A stretch of DNA of 64,000 nt, from contig CM051004.1 of assembly GCA_027704905.1 (NCBI GenBank), forward strand, positions 12,272,948-12,336,947, read 5' to 3'. Under the pieces are notes generated by a model. It had not been told where the DNA came from and searched no databases. It saw only the letters and a program-made list of their open reading frames with translations. Source of the stretch: Muraenolepis orangiensis (taxonomy: Eukaryota; Chordata; Actinopteri; Gadiformes; Muraenolepididae). Positions 1-12,700 of this stretch are shown one piece after another (the stretch's first letter is position 1; the number at the start of each line of letters is the position of its first letter). The position numbers were made by a program, and so were the translations under genes.

Positions 1-903
1 TTACACTAGATGGTTTTGCAACTAGAACATAAGGAGACAGGCAGTGGAGCGCATAATGGGAAAAACACAGGAGGAAAAAAAGAAAAGAATGAAAGGTTAA
101 ATATTTGCCTGATTAAAAATGTACAAAAAAGCATTTTCTCTTCAAAAGTTTCCGTCTCTCTTTGTACATCTCAACGCCGCACCAGACTTTGGTGACGCCG
201 TTTGTGTTTGTTATGTCACCATCGCGGTGCCATCCAATCGTTATACTTTTGCTCAACAGTGCCTATAGCTACGCCTATAGCTATAGCTACCTTCATCAAA
301 AATCCATTGTTAGTGTTAGCCGTCCAAAGAGCAGTCATCAACCGGGGTGGAGTGCCAAGCTCGACTGACCGACTGACTGACTTAACCATGGACTGGTGCT
401 GCTGCTTGTGTGTCTCTCTCTCTCATAGAACTGGTTAAGATGCGATGCACACCGGTGGCACTGAATGTCCTCTCTGGAGTACAATTCAAAAAATATCATC
501 TTTAATCTGAATCTGAAGACTGTGGTAGAGAGACGGCTAATGTGTCACATGCATCACCAACGGTGCACTTCAACAAAGTTGCAGCTAAACGCTGAACGAT
601 TTAAAGGCCATGGGGTATTTGAGGATGTCGAAAGAGACCGGACGAGTAGAAGTTTGGTTCGTACTCTACTGTAAATATCTAAATATATATTTTATAACTA
701 CATAGCTCTGGAGTCTAAGGTAAGGTCTCATGAGTAGGCAGTGTGAAAGAAAGTCAATCAGGAAAAACAGGAAGGCGGGAGGGGAGTGGTGGGCGTGACA
801 CCCCAGATCAAGAAAGGACGTTAAGGATGCAGACAGGAAACAGAGGGTGTTTAGGTGGTTAGTTAGGATGCAAGGAAAGGAGGAAGCCTCAGTTATTCCA
901 GAC
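1..903. other. no recognised feature; expected to be atp13a3 intron
   Basis: Both strands were read for the missing atp13a3 C-terminal exon (VDRWG-type tail) without success. The short open frames here show no family similarity or codon structure. If the donor at 903-902 is used, this stretch is intron. Confidence 0.4.
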
Positions 904-3900
904 CTGTGGTGCCATGGCGGCGGGGGCATAGCCATAGTTAGTCTGCTTGTCTCGGCCAAACACGAGCTTCGACAAGATGATGTCCAGGAGGAAAGTCTAT
1001 GGCCACAGTGCATGGAGCAGCGGGGGGAGAATAGAGAACACACCTTGATTTGATATTGTTGTTAAAGTGCTCTGTTAGTTTTCTGTGAATAATCATCAAT
1101 GGTAAATGGTAAATGGACATTTATATAGCGCTTTTCTAACCAATGGTTACTCAAAGCGCTTTACATATCAAGTCTCACATTCATACACACATTCAACCAC
1201 CGACGGCGGAGTCAGCCATGCAAGGAGACAGCCAGCGCGTCAGGAGCAGTTAGGGTTAGGGTGTCTTGCTCAAGGACACCTCGACAGCTTTTGCTAGGAG
1301 GAGGCGGGGACTAGTGATTGACAAGTCAGATGGAACAGGTGGCTTGTTGCATATGACATCACACCAGTGGAGCGGACATGAGATGGAGGGCAGGAAGTGA
1401 CCACGTAAGTTTCTCGGAGGTTGACGGTGCAGTCGGGCCTAATGGTTGGAGGATACGATGCAATCTCAAGGTTAATAAGGCTCAACTTTTATTTTTCTCT
1501 TTTCTTGTATTCTCTTTTTTTGCTGTTCCCATCATAAACATAGTGCCTTGGAAGCATCTTTACTTACAACTAAAACAACTAAAAGCAACTTACAACTAAA
1601 AGCAAACTCTGACCAAAGGTCGTGCTGGGACTTAAAAATTCCGGCCACAATGATTAGTTTGTCGAACATATGATAAAAAAAAAACGTCGACATGGATTTG
1701 TATTGCATGAACAACAGGCACGTGATTAAACTCACGCCACAGCATTGGATTACATTTTGGACTGAAAACTATTTGAAAATGAATGAATAATATACACATA
1801 TATAAAAAATATAACAGCTTCAGCCTTGTGCAAGCAGATTAATTATATTCAAATCTCACATTTGGTGTAGGTGACTACACTACAACCAAATTTTGAACAG
1901 AACAGAACAGATTTTAACATTTCTTTAATCCAAGGTAAACTTCAGAATTGAAGTAAGATGAAGGAAAACACCTAAACCACAGCTGACAGGAAAGTCGGGA
2001 AAGTCAGACCAAAATAGTGTAGGCTATTGATTTAACAAGAACAAAAAAAATGCTGATTATATCAAGTTTACTGCCCATTGAGTTCAAGTGGCCTATACCT
2101 ACTGACAGTTTTGAACAGCTTTTTTTATAATTGGCAAAAAAAAACCAGAGCAATCCATATAGGCTGCTTTCATTTGTAAATACATTAAAAAAAATATAGC
2201 GCAGCTTTAGATACAAGTGGCGTAACTTCTCCTCCTGCAGGCGGTTTCTGAGTGCGGTTTTGGAAGGGGAATCCCCGCTCTGCTGGACACTTGACACAGG
2301 AATGACCCAGGCCATCTAATGATACACTACTGTGGTTTTGAGGCTAAATATGTTGAATTGCTATATTGCATCACATTGTGATTTTAGATATTTTTTAGCG
2401 GCCCAAACGTCCTGAGGGAATAACATTTTCCAGCTTGTCAAGTAGAAAACCGGCAATTTCTGTCCCAATGCGACCCCTGACACTGACCCTGGTCTCACCA
2501 GGGTCAGTGTGCCAGTGCCCCCTTTTTAGTTGCCCGTTCGTGACCCCAGCCGCACACCAGAGAGATAACACAAGTAATGGGCCTCCAGGCTTTTGAATAA
2601 GTCTATCTGATCTCTTGTGCAGTACGAGGTCTGCAAGTCACAAGGTCTGCAGGTAGGGTCATTCACGTTGTCCAAGGACTCGATAGCGGGTAAATCATTA
2701 ATATCGTGCGATAATCATTATTTTTTATAAGATTTTCTTTTATTAGGGATAGAGTAGAATATATTAAAAAAAATTCTCTCGAGCATTCGATTCTCCACCG
2801 TTTACAGATAGGAGAATACTGTTGCTTTACGTTCTCCGTTGCATTTCCTGCCCTCCATCTGAGGCTTGTGTGACATCTGACCAATGAAGAGTTCTGTAAA
2901 TGCGTGTATTGGTTAACATGTGGTGAGTTAGGGATAGAGGAAGAACATTCTAAAATAGAAAACGGCAAATGATTTCAACCTTTCAATAATGCGTGCGTGA
3001 GAAATACAGTGACTCAGTTAATTCAACTTTAGGTAAGAATGACCTCTTGGTGCGAGGATTGACGCCTCTTGGTGCACAATGAAACACAGATGAGAACAAC
3101 GCATGACAAAATAAAGAGTTAGCATGATAAACATAAATAAATAATGGGCACTGCATGTATTTATGGGGGAAGTACCTCCGCGGCGACCGACACGGCCGCA
3201 TTTGCCAGAATAATAAGGAACAATTGGATCCTCCAAGTGAAGGGGACACACACGATCTAGACAGGCAAAGAGAGAGAGATAGAGACACATTGCATCACTG
3301 ATTTCTAGGTCCACAGTGTCTGAAGAGTTATTTGATGAATACAAATACTAAAGGGCAACAAACTGATCAATTAAAAATGTTCTTAATTTGCACACTTCTT
3401 TTTGTCTCAAGTGGACAGTGTAGCAAGCTGCCGTATGATTAGTTGTAACTTTTACAAATAAATCATGCTTAGAAAACACCCTGAGACCCCAGATCCTTCA
3501 CTAGCACGCTTCAGAGCCTCAGATAACTGACCTGGCCTGACCGACCAGAGACCACAATGGATGACCACGATAGACGCGGTGTCTGAGAACCGACTGCTGA
3601 CGTGGTCTTACCTGAAAGAACTCATCGATGGCCTCGATAGGGTGGAACAGTAGGAACAACATGAACATGTACAAGGTCAGGGCAGACAGCATAAAAGGCC
3701 CTGCAGGAGGAGACAGTATGCACACATGCGCACGTTAGGGAATACACACCTGTGACATTAATGCAGCACTATCCACTCTGTGCATGGTTCATTTAGCATT
3801 TTATACACAAGAGTGACTGCTGCAAAAAGGAACACATTTTCTATTGTCTATTTTGACGTCTACACTGAGTGAGCGATGCTGTGGAGAGACTCACAGTTCT

Positions 3901-5842
3901 TGTAACTGGGCTGTCTGAAGGGCTTGCCCTTGGAGAAGATGATGGCCACGATGATGTACTGGAAACAAGACACGTAGAAGATGCTGCTGTTCTCGTAGTT
4001 CTGGATGTAGTCAGGGTCCGCCTCCAGGGAGCTCATGTTGGTGATGATGTCAGTTGATGTGTTGCAGGCGCTGGAGAGAGGCGTGGAAAATCAAAAGGTC
4101 ACAGCGTTGAGTTCTGGAGTCCTATTGACAATGTTTATATAGGAGTATTGCTCTACGGTCCAACAGTCACTCCAAATCAAAAACATTTAGACATTTATTT
4201 TTTTTGTTCAATCATTGACATTTCCATATTGAAGGCTAGGCCTATATTTATATATTTTTTCTTTATAGTTTCACTTAAAACAGTTATGTTAATTTTGTAC
4301 TAAATTTCTTCATTCAATTACAAAGTACTTTATTTGTGTAGTATCCTATAAAAAAAAAGTGGGTTCTACCATTGTGGAATATTTATTTATTGAATAACCA
4401 GAAACATGCTATATCATTATATATAGCTTTATCGAGATTAAATGACCTATATTGGGATAAAATATCTTAGCCATTTGAATGTTCGTGTAATGTTGGATTG
4501 TGGCCAGCAGGGGGCACTGGTGGATCGGCTGTAACTACACTCCACAGCAGCCCAACACAACCTCATCTATTATCACCAATGCTTTTGTTGCATCTTTGGT
4601 TTTCCAAACCATTTACAAACAAACTACAAAGTCCCTTCTCCGTGTCTTTTCTCAAGGCATTTTCCCTCTGGGTTAAGGGCAATATGTCCATGCCCTTTAG
4701 AGGCCTGCGGGATAAGGTAGTGTCCAAAAATGTAGGGCCTGTGAAGCCACTCAGAGTTACTTTGTAACTGGGATTATTCAATAAAATGGACTTCACAGGG
4801 CAAGCGTCAATGCCGGCTTAAGACAGAGATATTCCACGGTTGCTTTTGTCCTCGGCTCCAGCGAAAGCCTCTGAGATACTCACTCTGACAGCCGCGTCCA
4901 CTCCTCATACCAGGGCTGCTGCTGCACCCATAAGAAGGGGACCAGCTGGAAACCCAGGCAGATGAGGATCTGGGTCATCACCGAGAAGAGCAGCGGGGCC
5001 GAGATGAGGCCTGAGGGAGGGGGCTGTGGCACTAGCTCCTTCCACGCTGGATTCAAGCTCACTGTTGTGGAAGACAGATATAGAGGAGAGAGAGGGAGAG
5101 AGAGAGAGCGAGAGAGTCAGTCAGAGAGGTTAGGAAAAAGTGTTATGAGTGTAATATTCTAGCAGTCAGAATTTTGGACTTCCAGATTAACTAAAAGTTT
5201 AAGCCCCAATGTCCAGTCTGCCTGTAGGCTTCCCTCAGTGGGACACCTCACAATGAATTACATATATCCCAAAAATGTAATTGACTTTAAGTAAAAAATA
5301 TATACAATTCACTAAAAGCGACTTGCAAAAATGTAATTGTAAATTTCCATTTAATTGTAAATAGTCAAAAAAACCACAACAGAAGTTTCGATGCATGCAC
5401 AGTATATGAGGAAAGAAGGTGGAATATGCAGTAACACACTAGTTAACTAGTAAACACTAGTGAGTGGCCCCACTCAGATGTTCCATTGACTACTCACTGG
5501 TGAAGACGAGGATGAGGATGATGGCGAGGTCGATGAAGAGGAACTGCAGATCTCCAAGGTTACTGAGGATCTGCCGTCGACAAAAAGAAAAGAAACAGAG
5601 CAAAGAGGTCAAAGAGGAGGATGTCTGACGCAACACAGGCCGTATCTGTCCCACTACTAAACATGTACGCGTTTGTTCACACTACGATGGCCGCGTCCAA
5701 CGTAGTGGGATCAGGATTGTCTTGATTGGCGTAATTGACTCCCAGCCTAAAATTAGTTTCGAGTTCAATCCCCAGCAAACAGACCATCCCCTGAGCAAGC
5801 TGCCCAACACCTACATGATCATGCAAGGGTCCAAAAATGACC

Positions 5843-5886
<44 letters not shown>

Positions 5887-5988
5887 CTTACAGAGTAGAG
5901 CAGGGTGACGCTGATGTACTGGATCATGCTGTACAGGGCCATGAACTTGAAGACACAGAAGGAGGTGATGAGAGCCGCTCGGCCCTCC
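904..5988 (-). CDS. atp13a3: atp13a3 coding exons 24-30: C-terminal transmembrane bundle
   Basis: These exons encode about residues 923-1185. Hydrophobic segments appear in exon 24 (FCVFKFMALYSMIQYISVTLLYS), exon 25 (FIDLAIILILVFT), exon 26 (LLFSVMTQILICLGF), exon 27 (IFYVSCFQYIIVAIIFSKG), exon 28 (FMLSALTLYMFMLFLLFHP) and exon 29 (IQLFLIILANAAVSVAAE), fitting the usual last membrane helices. Exon 30 (904-996) reads TFLLDIILSKLVFGRDKQ and ends MAPQ, followed by a GTCTGG donor. Mammalian ATP13A3 continues from the corresponding point with a VDRWG-type tail that I cannot find in bases 1-903. If the donor is not used, the frame ends after only four more residues, about 12 bases beyond the exon edge. 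Confidence 0.87.
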
Positions 5989-7142
5989 CTGTAGAAGAAG
6001 AGGACCGGGACTGTTAATCACCTCATCATTACACCATTAACTCTGTTCCCACGCAACCCCCAGGAGGTCTACTGCGACTGACACACTATTCAACCGGAGG
6101 CCTGGAAAGACGGAGCCTCCGGGGATACACTCGTGACCAAGGAAAGCAACGGGGGAAAAAGTATTTGGATTTTGAAACATTTAATGTTTCACTCACAAAG
6201 CGGATGGAGTGGCTCACATGGAGTGACTTGTCAACATCACCCCTGGCTCACTCTCAATACATACTGCGTTGCACAAAGCACTAAACTGGAGTTATACTAA
6301 TGTACTTGTATCCTTCCAAATACTATTGAATTTGACAATACAATTATTTTTTACATTTTGTCCAAATGCCATTTGTCATTTTCCAATTAGATTCAAGATT
6401 CTATATCGTTGCCATGTGTAACAAAAAGTACAATGGAAAGCTTACTCTCCATTCAGTCCCGCATTCTGAATTTCTATAATACTACACTACACTACAAGCT
6501 ACACTCACTACACTATAGTACAACACCATATACTATAAACAACACAATACTATAACCATAGTATACACAATAAAACTGAACAATACAGTGTCTCATGGAT
6601 GATAGAGATACAATTAACCCCAAAGATAATGTGCTAACATACTAGCTCTGTTGGTGGAGTATGACCTTCCCATTCCTATTCTCCAGAACCCTAGAGGCTC
6701 CCTCTCCTTGGCTACCTGATGAGGTTGGGCACACAGGAGATGTTGGGTGTACGGGAAGTGAAGGGGGACGCCACCGAGGCCTCCAGCTCTGACAGAGAGA
6801 TGCCGCTGTGGGCCCTCTTCAGTGCCTGATGTGGGAGGGTGGGGTTGGTTTATTATGAATATATGCAACTGGATGATTTCAAAAGAGCCTGATTTATGTA
6901 ATATGTCAATACAAAAGTAAACATTTTGTGCAAGGAAAATATGCACACATAACCGACAACTGATCCTTTGCAAGTAGTTCCAACATACCCCGCAGTCATT
7001 GGCTCCATCGCCACACATCCCAACATAGTAGCTGGAGGAACACATTTAAAACCAATGAGACCTTCTGAGAACACATGGACTGTGATGACAACAAGGTTGG
7101 ATGTTTTATGATGTCCGACACGTCAGACAGCAAATGAAAGAA

Positions 7143-7187
<45 letters not shown>

Positions 7188-9608
7188 ATATGATGTCATA
7201 CGATGATGTTTTTTGATCCGTTGATACTCACTCCACCCCCTGTAGTGCTTCCACCAGCTGAGTCTTCTGGTCCGGGGCCATTCTGGCGAACACGGTGCCG
7301 TGGAGCACCAGCTGGACATCCAAACACATGTACAACTTACAGACCTCACGGGGTGAGGGGAGACCAAACACATGTACAACTTACAGACCTCACGGGGTGA
7401 GGGGAGACCAAACACATGTACAACTTACAGACCTCACGGGGTGAGGGGAGACCAAACACATGTACAACTTACAGACCTCACGGGATGAGGGGAGACCAAA
7501 CACATGTACAACTTACAGACCTCACGGGGTGAGGGGAGACCAAACACATGTACAACTTACAGACCTCACGGGGTGAGGGGAGACCAAACACATGTACAAC
7601 TTACAGACCTCACAGGGTGAGGGGAGACCAAACACATGTACAACTTACAGACCTCACAGGGTGAGGGGAGAGCCCACGCCACATGTTGCACTTTCCACAT
7701 TATTTAAGACTGTACCAACATAATTTTTTTAAATCTAAAAAAAAAAATGAACTCCAACTTTGTCATTCATATTTTTGAACCACCGTATTAACGGTTACAT
7801 TTTGTTCATGGCAGAATGCAATAGGTTCCATTTATGAAACAAGGAAGAGGTTGCATGTGCTGCAGTGAGTAAACATACTATATAGACATGGTAAACCGGA
7901 AATCGGCCACACCGGGCTTTGGTATGTTTTTGAGCGCGGCACCCCTTTCCTCCGTACCTTCTGCATCATATCAGGGAAGTGCTCCATGATGATGTCGAAG
8001 GACTTGCCGCTCATGGCGAAGTGGAACTGCTGCTGCGGAGTCTTGGCCTCGTCCATGTGACATATGTCCTCCAGGCTGATGACCACTTCCTGGGGTTTTT
8101 GTGAACAAACAAACAGCCAGGGTTGAAACCGAAAACCTTTTTTTGTTTAAAGACAGTGTTAAAAAACACTAATGGTAACAAGCAGGGATAACGCACACGC
8201 CACAAAGAAAGTTGCTCAGACACATCTCAGACGCTCACACGCATCCCTGAAGGAACTTAAGGAAGTTCACTGAAGGACGCTCATTTTTGTATTTCGACAT
8301 ATCCTAGATATCTATATATATATAGATATATAGATATCTTTAGATATAGATATACAGATATATAGATATCTATAGATATAGATATAGATATCCAAGTCGG
8401 TTGGTCCTTCATTAGCGGGTTAGACGTCGGTTGTGTTGACATCCATGACGGCAGTGTGCGGTTGTGTTGTTTTCTTAGACTAACTTTAATCTAAAGCTCT
8501 GCGGTTACATAATCTGGTCAATCCATCTTCCAAGTTTACACACTCACAAGATGAATGACTGACTGATTAAGTGATTTAGCTCAAGCTATCAAATTCTTAA
8601 TTTAATGGTGGTGTTGGCACAAAGGGGGGCGATTAATTGCCAACATCACAAGAGATAAGACGGATGAGAGTAAGATAAGACTACAGAGAAAAGAGACCTA
8701 ACATAAGAGAGCGATAGAACAAGGGGCAGAAATTGATAGAACGAGAGACAGAGCCATAGAACAAGAGAGAGAGCGATTGAACGAGAGACAGAGTGATAGG
8801 ACGAGAGATAGAGAGTGAAAGAACAAGAGAGAGATAGAGCGATAAAAAGAGTGAGAGCGATAGAACCAGAGTGAGAGCGACAGAACGAGAGAACGCGAAG
8901 GAACGAGAGAGATGGTGAGGGACCGAAAAGAGAACAGTATGCTCACCTCCAGACGGGGCATCTTGCCGGGCTTGTCTGCGTATCTCCAGGTGATCTTGGC
9001 AGTCTGTCCGTCCCGTGGCGGCAGGGCGTCCGCAATGATGATCTTGTCCTGGGGAGGGATCATGCCGCAGTCCCTGGCCACCGAGATGGCAGTCAGCATG
9101 TTGTCTCCTGCAGGGACACACACCATTATCATCAAGGACGACAATCCCTTTTTGAATCACCTTTTTGACACCGAATAGACAAAACACATGTCAAGGGTCC
9201 ATATTTAACCATCAGGTGTGACCTTGATGTCAAAGCCTAACAGCCTACCAGTTGGTCAGGTCCACTAGCTGTCATACATGTGGGCAAAAGTGACCAATAC
9301 CCACAGTGACTGATCAGAATCTGACGTTTTCCAACAAAACTGTGTGTCCACAGTGTGTCCACTGTGTTTAATGAAAACACATGTTTCTCAACACATGAGG
9401 CAGCCCCCCAGCAGACCCAACACAGGCACACTCCAGCCTAATGACCTTGGCAGTCTGCTCCTTGCTCAGACCCAGCCAGACCATATCAGTATCAGCCTGG
9501 GAGACTCCTGGGCTCCCCCAGGATGGGGGATCAGTACCAGAAGCTGGGAAAACCGACACTGGACTCCATTGTCCCAGGGTCCTTAGTCACGCCATTGTGA
9601 CACACAAA

Positions 9609-9700
<92 letters not shown>

Positions 9701-12700
9701 TATCAAGACCATGCATGTTGGCTGTGAATTTAGAAAAGCAGCCAGGCTCTATAGCTGATTTGCAGTTGGTGTTCATTAAGCATGTGTGGAACAAGCAATG
9801 AGAGCCAAAGCACACATATATTTGTGTGCGTGTGTGTGTGTAGGGTTGGGCCGGATTCACATTTTTGGGTGTTTGATGATTAGTCAACCACTGAATCCTA
9901 CCGATATATATCGATCTTTACCACCAGATGGCGCACAGCCTATCAATGTGTTTTCCCTTTTTTTAGAGAATAGCTCAGTTTCTAAACAAACTTATAATAA
10001 ATGTTGCATATTTCAAATACGGATTCCTTAAGACTTATTAGACGGTTAACCAGGCATTTTGTGAACTAGTCAAAAATATGAAAATGCCTAGAAATCTGTC
10101 CAATTTTCAGCTTACAAGCCAAAAGGCTGAGCATGTTCGGAAAAACCTTGTCTGTAATTAAGGAGCAATTTGAAATGCGTTTTTTTGGAACACAATCCCT
10201 ATTTCCAATGAGGCTACAAAGTCGGCTCTCATGTAGAAAATGTGTCTCCCATCATCAGTTGGAACTGTTCGGTAGGAGGGAAAAACAATTAGGAATTATG
10301 TAATTAAATCTAAATAATGATCAGAGTAAAACAGTAAGGAGTTGTCTAGCTCTGGAAGTTGGAATCTAAGTAATCATCCAAAATAAATCTTGGTCGGTCA
10401 AGAGACGTGATGACAATGATTCCGTTTATTTTTTTTCTTCACATGATAACCCAGGAAAGCAAGTTAAGACATAAATAAAGATAAACCGGCGGATCACGGT
10501 CTGAATTGATTGTCATTTCAACGACCCGAAATGACTAGAACAGCAGCAGAGTTCAACCCTTCAGCGACGGCACACTCATTCACACATCCACGGCTAGTAT
10601 TCTGTATTCTAATTCAAACAGGTACTGTATTCAAATTAAGTCATGAAAAGACGTGACAGAAGCTACCGACTCAAAGTGATTCATATTCTAGCGGGTAGTG
10701 CCTGTAAACCGGTGTGTAGGGACTTACCCGTTACCATGACGGTGCGGATGTTGGCTCTGTGGAGATCCTGCAGCACCGCTGGGGTCTCGGCCTTCAGCTT
10801 GTTCTGCATGATGATCAGGCCCAGGAACTCCATGTTGGCCTCAACGTGGTCTCTGCAGCACACACACATCAACCACCATATTCGGCTGCGTTCCAAAAGT
10901 CATTGGAAAGCCATCCCCGGTTGACCCTGGCGTCCTAAATCTCCAGATATTCTCCTTGATCACGATAGTACTCAGTGCCCCGGTACATAGTAAGCTAGAC
11001 ATGCATCCTAAAAAAGGCAGAGGACACATCAGCGTAATATCACTGGCCAATTGAAATCCCCACTACTTCCAGGCCATCCAAAACACATCAACATACAGGC
11101 GTATTTACGACTAAATGTAGATAAAGAGAGTCACGTTACACAGGCGAGGTACACATGCATTACCGGTTGACGTTCTGCACTCGGTGCCAGGTGAGCTTGG
11201 ACTCCAGGCGGCGGTGGGCCAGGGCAATGACCCGGAAACCCTTCTTAGTGTACTCTTCCAGAACCTCCGCAAAGTCCTCCGGAACTAGGAGGTCCACAGT
11301 AATCCACAGTAACGGGGGCAATAAAGAAACACATAGTATCATATAAGTAGAAAGTTATGACCATTTTGGTAAGATATAGCGTCATGACAGGGCAGCAAAT
11401 CACAGAGATACTAATACCACAATAATAATAAAGAGATACCTAAACTCTCACAAAGCTAGGCCTTACCGGACTCCTTCTTGCACAGGCTGGCCACCACCTC
11501 TGGCGCCCCCTTCATGTAGGCGTCCATGCGCTTCTCCCCCAGGCGGCGGGCCACCACACTCATCCTCTGCAGTGCCGACGAGAAGGGAAACTGACGCACG
11601 ATACCGATCTCATACACCGACTGTAGGAGTAAAAAATGAATCATTCATTGAAAGATCAAACACTAAAATACACATCTGGATAAAGTGGATAACCACAACA
11701 TACATACAACATATATTGGAAGATTGGCACATGCTATATTAAAAATAATGAAAGATTGGATTGTTTCATATTTGTGTATTTCAGATTGGATACTTGATGT
11801 GGCTAAATTCCTTCAATATCTTAGCTTTATCAATTTCTCCTCTGTCGTTTTTAAGATGTCTTACTATTACATAAATGTGTCTCTGCTATTCTATGTACGG
11901 TATCGCTCATGGCAACATTGTGCATTCCAAGAGCCCACACAAAAAGTTCAGCATAGCCATTGTGGAACAGCGCTAAGTAAGCTACGGCTGTGGAACAGGA
12001 CTAAGTGAGCTTTGGTCGTGGTCCGATGAGCAGGAATGAGGTAGCGCTGTGCAGCCAGGGAGAAGTGGGCTACTCACTGACAGCTCCTGGAATGACACAA
12101 GAGCAGAGAGCATGTGATGAGAGAGGGTACAGACATGTCAAAACAGAGAAAACATCACTTTCTTCGTCTTGTGCTGGCGGCGGCGGTGGAAAGGTTGACT
12201 GAAAGCGTTGGTTCAGGTCTTTAATATGAAGTATTTCTGTGCATGTGTGTTAGCATGTCACTTTTTTTTGGTTTTGTAAAATGTATTTAAGTACCTTGAA
12301 AAGGGCTATATAAATAAAATGTATTATGATTATTATTTTTAACCCAATATTTCAACGTAGGATACAATATTTTAGTCTTTAGTATTTACTGCAAATTTAT
12401 TTTCACCGCTACAATTTTGTGACTTTGCTGCTTTCATCCAAATCAATTTACAGAGAATTGTCTAACAGGGGTTAGGCAGAGTTCATTTGAATGTATAGTG
12501 CTGAGCCCCAATAGGTTTTTATCAAGGGTCGAGGACACCTACCAGGTCCATCTCGGGGGAAGCAGCCGGCTGGGGGGGGAGCAGCTCCTTGGGGGGACGC
12601 ACCACAGTGGGCATGATGCGCTCGTGGAGAGCGGTCTCCTCTTCCGTGGACTCCTCCAGGGTCTGCACACAAGGGGACAGGACGGAGAGACGAGCTCAGA

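Noticed and set aside
3018..3344. 108-residue minus-strand open frame around atp13a3 exon 29
   Set aside because: Shadow frame over the true exon 3176-3256, whose correct frame reads IVCVPFTWRIQLF.
7321..7672. CRISPR-like array
   Set aside because: Unit and spacer are not distinguishable: the whole 44-bp unit is repeated without unique spacers, and the setting is a vertebrate intron.
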